Below are positions 24,742 through 32,560 of a stretch of DNA of 64,000 bases, in pieces; position 1 is the first letter of the stretch, and each line of letters begins with the position of its first letter. This stretch comes from JAAZFF01 sp964405775 (lineage in GTDB: Bacteria; Verrucomicrobiota; Kiritimatiellia; RFP12; UBA3636): assembly GCA_964405775.1 (NCBI GenBank), contig CAYOPG010000002.1:7142-71141 (forward strand). Reading direction: 5' to 3'. Below the pieces are notes generated by a model, which had not been told where the DNA came from, searched no databases, and saw only the letters and a list, made by a program, of their open reading frames with translations. Made by a program: the position numbers and the translations under genes.

Positions 24742-26748
24742 TTAGGCTTCTGGCAGAGGCGGAGGCGGCGGAGGCGGAGGCGGCGTGACATCGCCACGCT
24801 CTTCCGGGGTGCGCACGCGGCCGTGCTTCACGATATCCTCTGCGTCTGCACCGGTCACTGTTTCCTTTTCGAGCAGTTCCGCCACGAGTTTGTCAACTGC
24901 ATCGCGGTTGGCTTCCAGTGCCGCACGAGCTTTGTCATGCGCCATAGAAAGGATTTTTGTAACCTCATGGTCGATCTTCTGTGCGGTGGCCTCGCTGTAG
25001 TTTTGCGTGCGGTTGACCTCGCGGCCAAGGAAGACGAGTTCCTCGTTGTGTCCGAAAGTACGTGGGCCGAGCTCCTCGCTCATGCCCCATTCACAGACCA
25101 TCGCGTGAGCGAGTTTTGTCGCCTGTGCGAGATCCTGACGCGCACCTGTGCAAATGTCGGGAAGGAAAAGCTCTTCTGCAACGCGTCCGCCCATGCTTAT
25201 CACGAGTTCGTCCAGCAGGAAGCTGCGTGAAATGCTTACGCGATCTTTTTCCGGCAGGAACATGGTGCTGCCAAGTGACATCCCGCGCGGAATAATCGTT
25301 ACCTTATGAAGCGGATCAGCGTGCTCGCTAAGCACCGTGAGCACTGCGTGCCCGGCTTCATGGTAAGCAGTTATTTTCTTCTCCTCGTCGTCGAGTGTGC
25401 GGCTGCGGCGTTCCTTGCCCCACATCACTTTGTCGCGCGCCTCCTCCAAGTCGTCCAGATCCACATATTCCTTGCCGACTCGCGCCGCGATAAGAGCCGC
25501 TTCGTTTATAAGGTTGGCGAGATCGGCTCCCGAGAACCCGGGAGTGCCACGGGCAACGCGGGAGAAATCCACACCTTCTGCGAGTTTGATTTTCTTGGCA
25601 TGAACCTTGAGTATTTCGATTCGGCCATCGAGAGAGGGAAGGTCTATCACCACTTGGCGGTCGAAGCGGCCGGGGCGCAGCAGGGCGGGATCAAGCACGT
25701 CCGGCCTGTTCGTGGCGGCTATGACCACGACGCCCTCATTCGCCTCGAAGCCATCCATCTCCACAAGCAGGGCGTTTAGGGTCTGTTCGCGTTCATCGTG
25801 CCCGCCGCCGATGCCGGTGAAGCGACTGCGGCCGACGGCGTCAATTTCATCTATGAACAACAGGCATGGCGAGTTTTTTTTGGCCTGCTCAAACATGTCA
25901 CGTACACGAGATGCGCCCACACCGACAAACATCTCCACGAAATCCGAGCCGCTAATGCTGAAAAACGGCACATCCGCCTCTCCAGCTATCGCTTTGGCCA
26001 ACAAGGTCTTGCCCGTTCCTGGAGATCCGCAAAGCAGTACGCCTTTAGGCATTTTGCCGCCGAGTCGCTGGAATTTCTCTGGTGAGCGGAGATATTCGAT
26101 GATCTCCTCTACCTCCTCCTTGGCTTCCTGGATGCCGGCGACGTCCTTGAAGGTGACCTTTTTGCTGTCCCTCCTCAGTTGTTTGGCGCGGCTTTTGCCG
26201 AATGTCATTGCGCCGCCGCTGGCGGACCGCATCTGACGCACGAATATGAAATAAATAACGCCGATTAGCAGCAGGGTGGGGAATATGTTGTAGAGAAAGA
26301 GCGCCATGTGGTTGCTCTGACGAACATGCTCGACGCCCACGTTCTTACCCTCCAGAAGATTCTCGACGGTGGTCACGTCGCCCACGTTGACACGCCAGAG
26401 CGGCGGTACGTCTTTTAGCGCTGCGCGCTGCTCTTCAGCAAGCTTTTCAGGTGCTATGGTCTCACCCTTTACGTAGTTGAGGCCGGGATCGTGGTAGATT
26501 TTGACCTTTTTCACAAGGCCTCTATCGACCATGTCGACGAACGTTGGATTGTAGTCGATTTCCACACTCTTGTCCGAGCCGTTCACCCATAGCGACGCTA
26601 TGACTAGCGTGAATAAGACGAGGCTTATCCACGCCCACACGAGACGCCCTGATTGAGGCGCCGCCGGCCCCTTCGGGGCTTCGTCGCCTTCTTGCTTACC
26701 GTGGCGCCCCCGATCCCTGCCCGGTTCTTTATCGTAGTTGTCAGACAT
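24742..26748 (-). CDS. ftsH: ATP-dependent zinc metalloprotease FtsH
   Basis: A 668-residue membrane-bound AAA+ protease that degrades misassembled membrane proteins and regulators. The first transmembrane helix is at about residues 35-55 (LVWAWISLVLFTLVIASLWV), with a periplasmic domain to about 150, and the second at about 155-172 (FLYNIFPTLLLIGVIYFIFV). The AAA module has Walker A GSPGTGKTLLAKA, the pore motif FVEMFVGVGASRVRD, Walker B CLLFIDEIDAVG and the SRH arginine region (NRPDVLDPALLRPGRFDR). The zinc site is AYHEAGHAV, with the third ligand in the TGARQDLAQAT region. The C-terminus ends in an unusual run of nine prolines. It is 6 bases downstream of recA. Confidence 0.96.
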   Translation of the reverse strand: MSDNYDKEPGRDRGRHGKQEGDEAPKGPAAPQSGRLVWAWISLVLFTLVIASLWVNGSDKSVEIDYNPTFVDMVDRGLVKKVKIYHDPGLNYVKGETIAPEKLAEEQRAALKDVPPLWRVNVGDVTTVENLLEGKNVGVEHVRQSNHMALFLYNIFPTLLLIGVIYFIFVRQMRSASGGAMTFGKSRAKQLRRDSKKVTFKDVAGIQEAKEEVEEIIEYLRSPEKFQRLGGKMPKGVLLCGSPGTGKTLLAKAIAGEADVPFFSISGSDFVEMFVGVGASRVRDMFEQAKKNSPCLLFIDEIDAVGRSRFTGIGGGHDEREQTLNALLVEMDGFEANEGVVVIAATNRPDVLDPALLRPGRFDRQVVIDLPSLDGRIEILKVHAKKIKLAEGVDFSRVARGTPGFSGADLANLINEAALIAARVGKEYVDLDDLEEARDKVMWGKERRSRTLDDEEKKITAYHEAGHAVLTVLSEHADPLHKVTIIPRGMSLGSTMFLPEKDRVSISRSFLLDELVISMGGRVAEELFLPDICTGARQDLAQATKLAHAMVCEWGMSEELGPRTFGHNEELVFLGREVNRTQNYSEATAQKIDHEVTKILSMAHDKARAALEANRDAVDKLVAELLEKETVTGADAEDIVKHGRVRTPEERGDVTPPPPPPPPPLPEA

Positions 26749-26754
26749 AATATG

Positions 26755-27867
26755 TTAATCGTCCAAGTTCGCTGCGGTTCCGGCTTCATCACGCTCCGAA
26801 ACCACGTCCTTCAAATTTTTGCCTTTGGAGCTCTTATCCTTCGCTTTGGCTCCGGCATCTTCTTTGCCCGCGCCCTTCATTTCCGTCACAAGCTTTTCGC
26901 ATACATCGGGGTTGTCCTCAAGAAACTGCGAAGCCGCAGCGGCTCCTTGCCCAATCTGATCCGCGCCATAGCTGAACCATGAGCCGCGTTTTGCGACAAG
27001 TCCTTGCTTTATGGCCGCCTCCAGTACAGAGCCTTCCCACCATATGCCACGGTCATACAATATGTCGAATTCTGCATCAGTGAACGGCGGCGCCACCTTG
27101 TTTTTCACGACCTTGACGCGAGTACGGTTGCCAATCATGTTGCCGCTGGTATCCTTGATCGCCCCGATGCGCTGGATGTTTAGTCTTACCGACGCGTAGA
27201 ACTTAAGGGCGCGGCCGCCGGGAGTAGTCTCAGGATTGCCGAACACGATGCCGATCTTGTCGCGGATCTGGTTTGTGAAAATGCAGAGAGTCTTCGTCTG
27301 CGCAAGAATGCCTGTCAGTTTGCGCATCGCCTGCGACATTAACCTTGCCTGCAGACCCATGTGCGAATCGCCCATCGAGCCATCAAGTTCCGCGCGGGGA
27401 GTCAGGGCGGCTACGGAGTCTATGACAATCACATCGAGCGCTCCGCTGCGCGCCAGTGACTCGGCTATTGTGAGGGCTTCCTCCCCAGAGGTTGGCTGCG
27501 CGACCAGAAGGTTGTCGAGATCGACGCCAATCTTTTTTGCGTAGGCGGGATCTAGCGCGTGCTCAACATCAATGAACGCCGCCGTGCCATCGCCCTTTTG
27601 AGCATTGGCGATAACGTGCAGCGCGAGCGTTGTCTTGCCGGAGGATTCTGGACCGTAAAGCTCCACAATCCTGCCACGCGGCAGGCCCCAAACGCCTAGA
27701 GCCACATCAAGGCCGAAAGATCCGGTTGGAACTACCTCTACATCCTTGGCGGCCTCTCCATCACCAAGTTTCATTATGGCACCTTCGCCGAAGTCTTTGC
27801 GGATCTGCGCGATTACTGCGTCCAGCGATGTGGAAGCGGTGGAACCAGTGTCTGTTTTCTTTGCCAT
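26755..27867 (-). CDS. recA: Recombinase RecA
   Basis: A 370-residue RecA. Walker A is GPESSGKTTLALH, Walker B is LDVIVIDSVAAL, with the catalytic glutamate in FIDVEHALD. The L2/ATP-linked NQIRDKIGIVFGNPETTPGG region and the C-terminal lobe (ILYDRGIWWEGSVLEAAIKQG) are intact. An extended lysine- and acid-rich tail of about 40 residues (KDKSSKGKNLKDV) follows. The role is homologous recombination and SOS co-protease activity. It is the first gene of a recA-ftsH unit. Its promoter contains a palindrome that could be an SOS operator (27940-27956). Confidence 0.98.
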   Translation of the reverse strand: MAKKTDTGSTASTSLDAVIAQIRKDFGEGAIMKLGDGEAAKDVEVVPTGSFGLDVALGVWGLPRGRIVELYGPESSGKTTLALHVIANAQKGDGTAAFIDVEHALDPAYAKKIGVDLDNLLVAQPTSGEEALTIAESLARSGALDVIVIDSVAALTPRAELDGSMGDSHMGLQARLMSQAMRKLTGILAQTKTLCIFTNQIRDKIGIVFGNPETTPGGRALKFYASVRLNIQRIGAIKDTSGNMIGNRTRVKVVKNKVAPPFTDAEFDILYDRGIWWEGSVLEAAIKQGLVAKRGSWFSYGADQIGQGAAAASQFLEDNPDVCEKLVTEMKGAGKEDAGAKAKDKSSKGKNLKDVVSERDEAGTAANLDD

Positions 27868-27935
27868 AACGAATCTCTTTCTCTGTAAATTGACAACGAC
27901 CCGCTCTCAGAGGCGGGGTATTATTAAGTCACGCC

Positions 27936-27965
27936 ATTGTAACATACGCCATGTTATGCGCGCAA
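27936..27965 (-). promoter_or_regulatory. recA promoter with a 17-bp palindrome in the spacer
   Basis: On the minus strand, TTGCGC (27960-27965) and TACAAT (27936-27941) lie 18 bases apart. Between and overlapping them, TAACAT (27940-27945) and ATGTTA (27951-27956) form a perfect inverted repeat with a 5-base centre. A repressor bound here would block RNA polymerase, as LexA does at recA in many bacteria. The half-site does not match the LexA boxes of E. coli or Bacillus, so assignment to LexA is inference. Confidence 0.45.
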
Positions 27966-28000
27966 CAAAAACAGCCTTTTCCACTGTAACGGGTTCCCCT

Positions 28001-28029
28001 TTGCTTAAAGGGTGTGTTTTCGGTAGAAT
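28001..28029 (+). promoter_or_regulatory. Biotin operon promoter with overlapping inverted repeat
   Basis: TTGCTT (28001-28006) and TAGAAT (28024-28029) are 17 bases apart, about 50 bases before the bioWF start. CCCTTT (27997-28002), GCTT and AAAGGG (28007-28012) form a perfect 6-bp inverted repeat across the -35. This could be an operator for a biotin repressor. The repeat does not resemble the long-spaced BirA operator, so the regulator is unknown. Confidence 0.5.
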
Positions 28030-28080
28030 AACGGGCATGTCCGCTTGGTTCAACAGCGTCCGGCGGCGGGGGCATTAGTT

Positions 28081-30015
28081 TTGCACAAGAAAATCTACAG
28101 CATTAAGATGAGGGCGTCGCGCACCGCAGCCGATGGCTCGTTGCAGCACATTTCAGGCGCGGAGAGGATCGTGCCGGAGATGGATGTGCAATCCGTTGCG
28201 GCATCCCTGCTCGAACGGGCGCTTGAACATGCCAATGGGGAGCCCGACAGCGTCAATATCAGGCTGGAACGGCATGACGTCCGCGACATACAATACCTAG
28301 ACGCCCTGCCGGTGCGCACTATAGACTCTGCCACCCCTGAAGAAGGACTGGCCACGGTGACAGAACTTCTGGAGGGTGCTGGCCTGCCGAGAGCGGCAGA
28401 GATCGTCGAGATGCTGAAGCAAACGCACCACATGCGCGGCGCCATGCTGTTGGATGCCGATACGCTTGAACGGTTGGAACCGGATCCACAACGAGGCGTG
28501 CGGGCGACCAACATGGACTCCGAGGAGTCCCCATCGGTCAATTTTTCGTGTACCCGGAAGAACCACTATGCCGAGGCTGTTGTGCTGGCTACAAAAGTGG
28601 CAAATGCGCCGAACATCGTGGCCGAGCTCTGCATTTCAGACGACGCTGACTACTGCACGGGATATGTCGCTTCAAAGGAACTCGGATACGTTCGCATTAC
28701 GCGCCTGAAGCATCGAGGAGATGCGCGTGGCGGGCGTATTTTCCTCTTCAGAGGCAACGCATCCTCGAAAGACGCCACCATCCAATATTTGGAACACCAG
28801 TGCGTTCTGGTTAGAGGAGTTCGCCCCCTGCCCGGCAACGATTTGCCAGTGCGACAGCGTCCGGGGCGTCTTGCTGAGATCAATAACGAGCTTGAAAAGC
28901 TAAAATTAACCAACCTTTACAGAGAAATCCACACAATAGATGGAGCCCAAGGCTCTCGTGTAATGGTAGATGGGCGCGAGATGCTGATGCTTTCCTCGAA
29001 CAACTATCTAGGGTTGGCGAACGACGCACGCGTAAGGAAAGCCGCCGCCGCCGCAATAGAAAGGTATGGTGCCGGCTCCGGCGCCTCACGCCTCACTTCG
29101 GGCAGCATGATGCCACATGTTGAACTTGAAGAGCTTGTCGCTGATTTTAAAGGAACAGAGGCAGCTGTTACGTTCGCAACCGGGTACATGGCGAACGTGG
29201 GCTGCATACAGGCGCTATGCGGCGCGGAAGACACCGTGTTCAGCGACGAGCTTAACCACGCCAGTATTATCGACGGATGCCGCCTGAGCAAGGCGGATGT
29301 GGTAATATACAGGCACAATGACATGGCCGATCTCGAGGCGAAGATACGCGCCAATCCATGCGGGCGCGGAATTATCGTCAGTGATGGAGTTTTCAGCATG
29401 GATGGCGATGTCGTGAATTTGCCCAGGCTTCTGGAATTGGCAACACGCTACGGACTGCTCTCGGTGATAGACGAGGCTCATGCCACGGGGGTTCTTGGCG
29501 AAACGGGCCGTGGCGTATGCGAGTACTTCGGGAGTAACGCAAAACCGGACGTGATTGTTGGCACATTCAGCAAGGCTGTTGGCAGCGAGGGAGGTTTTTG
29601 TTGCGGCAGCGCCGCGGTTGTGGACTATATTCGCAACAAAGCGAGAAGCTTTATCTTTTCGACGGCGCCGTCCCCCGCCGCAGTGGCGGCATCCGCTGCC
29701 GGCCTGAAGGTGATAATGGAAGAGCCTTGGCGCATTGCAGCTCTCCACCGCAACGTAGCACTGTTCCTCCAAGCGCTTTCGGAGCGTGGGATAAGCGCCG
29801 AATCCCACAGCGCCATCGTCCCGATAATAGTGGGCGACGAGGCAAAAGCGCTTGATGTTTCGAATGCGTTGCGGGCGCGCGGGATCCATCTCGCTGCCAT
29901 CCGCTATCCCACCGTCGGGCGAGGAAAGGCGCGTTTGCGTGCGGCTATCATGGCTACGCATTTGGAGGCGGACCTCAGCCGCGCGGCGGCTGTGATAGGG
30001 GAGCTTTTATCATGA
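28081..30015 (+). CDS. Fused 6-carboxyhexanoate-CoA ligase (BioW) and 8-amino-7-oxononanoate synthase (BioF)
   Basis: A 644-residue fusion for the first committed biotin steps. Residues 1-245 match BioW: YSIKMRAS, HISGAERIVP, RGAMLLDADT, KGVR-type RGVRATNMD, VAELCISDDADYCTGYVAS and GYVRITRLK. It should adenylate pimelate and form pimeloyl-CoA. Residues about 262-644 are BioF, a PLP enzyme that condenses pimeloyl-CoA with alanine: LMLSSNNYLGLA, GSGASRLTSG, DELNHASIIDGCR, IDEAHATGVLG and the PLP-lysine motif GTFSKAVGS. The start is taken as TTG at 28081, because the conserved YSIKMRAS needs residues before the ATG at 28108; an earlier TTG at 28045 is possible. The fusion would let pimeloyl-CoA pass between sites. 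The stop overlaps bioD as ATGA. Confidence 0.92.
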   Translation: MHKKIYSIKMRASRTAADGSLQHISGAERIVPEMDVQSVAASLLERALEHANGEPDSVNIRLERHDVRDIQYLDALPVRTIDSATPEEGLATVTELLEGAGLPRAAEIVEMLKQTHHMRGAMLLDADTLERLEPDPQRGVRATNMDSEESPSVNFSCTRKNHYAEAVVLATKVANAPNIVAELCISDDADYCTGYVASKELGYVRITRLKHRGDARGGRIFLFRGNASSKDATIQYLEHQCVLVRGVRPLPGNDLPVRQRPGRLAEINNELEKLKLTNLYREIHTIDGAQGSRVMVDGREMLMLSSNNYLGLANDARVRKAAAAAIERYGAGSGASRLTSGSMMPHVELEELVADFKGTEAAVTFATGYMANVGCIQALCGAEDTVFSDELNHASIIDGCRLSKADVVIYRHNDMADLEAKIRANPCGRGIIVSDGVFSMDGDVVNLPRLLELATRYGLLSVIDEAHATGVLGETGRGVCEYFGSNAKPDVIVGTFSKAVGSEGGFCCGSAAVVDYIRNKARSFIFSTAPSPAAVAASAAGLKVIMEEPWRIAALHRNVALFLQALSERGISAESHSAIVPIIVGDEAKALDVSNALRARGIHLAAIRYPTVGRGKARLRAAIMATHLEADLSRAAAVIGELLS

Positions 30016-30704
30016 GCGGCAGAATATTTTTCGTTAGCGGCATCGATACTGGCGTTGGAAAGACCGTTGCTACCGGCCTAATGGCGCGCTATCTCATTAA
30101 GCGTGGCGTGAATGTCGTGACTTTGAAGCTCGTGCAGACCGGTAACAATGGTCGTTCGGAGGACATCGAGACCCACCGCGCTATCATGGGTACCGGCATG
30201 ATCCCGGAGGATGAAGAAGGGCTAACGGCGCCTCAGATTTTCCGGTTCCCGGCGTCGGCGCATTTAGCCGCGAAGCTCGAGGGAAAAACGCTTGATCTCG
30301 ATAAAATACGAGAGGCGGCACACATTCTCGCCGACCGTTTCGAAATTGTGCTTGTAGAGGGGGCGGGCGGTCTAGCCGTGCCTCTGACGGAAGATCTGCT
30401 GACAGTGGATTTTGTTAGAGGCGAAGGCTGGCCTGTTATAATGGTAACCTCCGGGCGTCTTGGAAGCTTGAGCCAGACCGTGCTTGCACTGGAGGCAGTG
30501 GCGGCGCGTGGGATGCGTGTGGTGGGAACCGTTTATAACTGGGATCCCACCACTGATCCTGTTATAGACTCTGACACCCCGCGAATGATCGTCAAGCACT
30601 TGGAGCGCCTGGGCCACTCTATCTCGTTTGTCAAAGTGCCGCGTATAGGCGCAGACAACTCGCAAGACGTTGATTTTTCAAGTTTTTTCGCAGAAATGGA
30701 GTAA
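30012..30704 (+). CDS. bioD: Dethiobiotin synthetase
   Basis: A 230-residue enzyme that closes the ureido ring of 7,8-diaminopelargonate with CO2 and ATP. The P-loop is FFVSGIDTGVGKTVATGLMA, LKLVQTG carries the substrate lysine, and VLVEGAGGLAVPL is the conserved acidic loop. It is intact and of normal length. The ATG overlaps bioF by four bases, and bioA follows after two bases. Confidence 0.95.
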   Translation: MSGRIFFVSGIDTGVGKTVATGLMARYLIKRGVNVVTLKLVQTGNNGRSEDIETHRAIMGTGMIPEDEEGLTAPQIFRFPASAHLAAKLEGKTLDLDKIREAAHILADRFEIVLVEGAGGLAVPLTEDLLTVDFVRGEGWPVIMVTSGRLGSLSQTVLALEAVAARGMRVVGTVYNWDPTTDPVIDSDTPRMIVKHLERLGHSISFVKVPRIGADNSQDVDFSSFFAEME

Positions 30705-30706
30705 GA

Positions 30707-32011
30707 ATGGATACAGAGAGGCTTTTATCTATAGATCGCAAGCATTTGTGGCATCCATACGCGTCCATTGGAAATCCTCCACCCGTAAACTTCGCTGTCT
30801 CAGCGAGCGGTACTCGTATTCGCCTCGCAGACGGCTCGGAGCTGATAGACGCGGTGTCAAGTTGGTGGACCGCGGCTCTGGGACACAACCCGCCTGAAGT
30901 TGTCGAGTCGATAAAACGTCAGTGCGACGCGATGACGCATGTGATGTTTGCGGGGTTTACGCACCGTCCTGCCGCGGAATTGGCGGAAAGACTTCTCGCG
31001 ATGATGCCGTCTGGACTTACGAAAATCTTTCTTGCAGATTCGGGTTCTATCGCCGTCGAATGCGCGGCTAAAATGGCGGTTCAGTACCAACATGCGCTGG
31101 GGGCGCCGTGGAAGTGCAAGCTCGTGGCGCTTAAGGGTGGCTACCATGGCGACACCACCGGAACCATGGCGCTGAGCGATCCCGACGGTATGCATGTGCT
31201 TTTCCGCGGGTTGTTGCCACGCCATATCTTCGCCGAGCAGCCGAAAACCCGCTTTGACGGAGAGTGGGACGACCACGATTTCGATTCAATGCGACAAGTG
31301 CTTGATGAACATGGAGATGAGGTGTCGGCTGTCATCGTGGAGCCGATATTACAGGCAGCAAACGCGATGTGGGTGTATCATCCTGAATATCTGCGCAAAC
31401 TCCGCGCTGAATGTACCCGCCGCGGCATCCTGCTGATCTGTGATGAAGTTGCGACGGGTTTCGGCCGAACTGGCAAACTCTTTGCGCATGAACATGCCGG
31501 AATCGTGCCGGACATAATGTGCTTGGGTAAGATACTGACTGGCGGCAACATGACGCTTGCAGCGACAGTAGCCTCGGAGAAAGTGGCGGCAGCGATATCG
31601 GGCGACAAGGTTGGCGACAACGAAGTCTCCGGCAGCAGTGGGGGCGCCTTCATGCACGGGCCGACTTATATGGGGAATCCGTTGGCGTGCGCTGCTGCTT
31701 GTGCAACGCTTGAAATGCTGGATAATTTTGACTGGCGGGGCGCAGTTGGTCGTATTGAGGCGGAATTCAAAGAGCAGCTTGAGGCGTACCGCGTGTTGCC
31801 GAACGTGCGAGATGTACGAGTGCTCGGCGCTGTTGGTGTGCTGGAGCTTGAGCGCATGCCATCAGCGGAACGAGTGAACAAGACAATACACGAATCGGGC
31901 GTCTGGCTCAGACCTTTTTCCAAGTTCGTTTATGCCATGCCTCCGTACATCACCACATCCGATGAAATCCGGCGCATAACCAGGGCAATGGGAGAATTGG
32001 CAGATCTGTAG
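30707..32011 (+). CDS. bioA: Adenosylmethionine-8-amino-7-oxononanoate aminotransferase
   Basis: A 434-residue class III PLP aminotransferase that converts 8-amino-7-oxononanoate to 7,8-diaminononanoate using SAM as amino donor. Typical features are LWHPYASIGNPPPV, DAVSSWWTAALGHNPPE, GGYHGDTTGTMALSDP, LICDEVATGFGRTGKLF and the PLP lysine in MCLGKILTGGNM. It is the last gene of the operon. No bioB is present in this cluster, so the final sulfur insertion must be encoded elsewhere. A strong inverted repeat follows the stop. Confidence 0.95.
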   Translation: MDTERLLSIDRKHLWHPYASIGNPPPVNFAVSASGTRIRLADGSELIDAVSSWWTAALGHNPPEVVESIKRQCDAMTHVMFAGFTHRPAAELAERLLAMMPSGLTKIFLADSGSIAVECAAKMAVQYQHALGAPWKCKLVALKGGYHGDTTGTMALSDPDGMHVLFRGLLPRHIFAEQPKTRFDGEWDDHDFDSMRQVLDEHGDEVSAVIVEPILQAANAMWVYHPEYLRKLRAECTRRGILLICDEVATGFGRTGKLFAHEHAGIVPDIMCLGKILTGGNMTLAATVASEKVAAAISGDKVGDNEVSGSSGGAFMHGPTYMGNPLACAAACATLEMLDNFDWRGAVGRIEAEFKEQLEAYRVLPNVRDVRVLGAVGVLELERMPSAERVNKTIHESGVWLRPFSKFVYAMPPYITTSDEIRRITRAMGELADL

Positions 32012-32033
32012 TCAGTAAAGAGTGTTCAAAAAG

Positions 32034-32075
32034 GATAACAAAGAAAGTCGTAGTATCAACTCTTTCGTTGTTATC
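32034..32075 (+). terminator. Long inverted repeat after bioA, possible terminator
   Basis: GATAACAAAGAAAG (32034-32047) pairs with CTTTCGTTGTTATC (32062-32075) at 13 of 14 positions, with a 14-base loop. There is no clear U-run after it (GGTATTTG), so it may act as a weak terminator or transcript-stabilising stem. It starts 22 bases after the bioA stop. Confidence 0.45.
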
Positions 32076-32100
32076 GGTATTTGACGATCCGCACGCAATA

Positions 32101-32187
32101 ATGTCGAACGCCATTCTTGCGGCTCGCGCCAAACATGGCTTACAAGGGAGCCTTCCGTTCCACGAAATCTATCTTGTGGATTGCTGA
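32101..32187 (+). CDS. Possible 28-residue small protein
   Basis: An ATG at 32101 opens 28 codons (MSNAILAARAKHG ... HEIYLVDC) before TGA. The frame is open further upstream through the inverted repeat, and no clear Shine-Dalgarno is seen. No family is recognised. It is listed only because the stretch between bioA and the lipoprotein gene is otherwise empty. Confidence 0.15.
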   Translation: MSNAILAARAKHGLQGSLPFHEIYLVDC

Positions 32188-32194
32188 AGAATCA

Positions 32195-32557
32195 CTATTG
32201 GAACTGCAAGTCTGGAACACGTGAAAGTTCTTCGATTCTCTCTTTCGATAGAGCGAACGGGTCGTTAGATTCCGCGTTTCGCGAATATTCCAGCAAATTT
32301 TCCAACTGCTGCTTCGTGTGTTCTTTTTGCCTGATGTATGAGCTGTCGATCTCTTCCGCTTCCGGTGGTATGAAAAACTCTTCGTTCTCCCACGTGTCGA
32401 TTTCTATTTCTTGTAACTCTGATTCTGAAATGCTGACGGAATCAACAGTGTCTGTGCTGTCCGCAGCGTCGGGTGCATGGTGCCTATGATCTCTGCCACA
32501 GCCTGTTTGGCATAAAAGTAGACCCAGACTGGCAAAAAACCAAAAACGACTTGTCAT
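32195..32557 (-). CDS. Small putative lipoprotein of the pseudopilin operon
   Basis: A 120-residue protein with an N-terminal signal (MTSRFWFFASLGLLLCQTGC) ending in a cysteine after Gly. The residue at -3 is Gln rather than Leu, so the lipobox is imperfect. The mature part is acidic and helical (SISESELQEIEIDTWENEEF ... LENLLEYSRNAESNDPF). The ATG lies a few bases after the stop of the PilX-like gene, with GGAGGG spanning that stop, so it is translated from the same mRNA. It may be a pilotin-like or accessory factor of the pseudopilin complex. No family was recognised. Confidence 0.6.
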   Translation of the reverse strand: MTSRFWFFASLGLLLCQTGCGRDHRHHAPDAADSTDTVDSVSISESELQEIEIDTWENEEFFIPPEAEEIDSSYIRQKEHTKQQLENLLEYSRNAESNDPFALSKERIEELSRVPDLQFQ

Positions 32558-32560
32558 ATA

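Noticed and set aside
23004..27867. A stress operon recA-ftsH-Gfo-DJ-1-gspF as a new system
   Set aside because: Genes are on one strand and close, but their roles are unrelated. Only recA-ftsH and Gfo-DJ-1 are tight enough to call co-transcribed.
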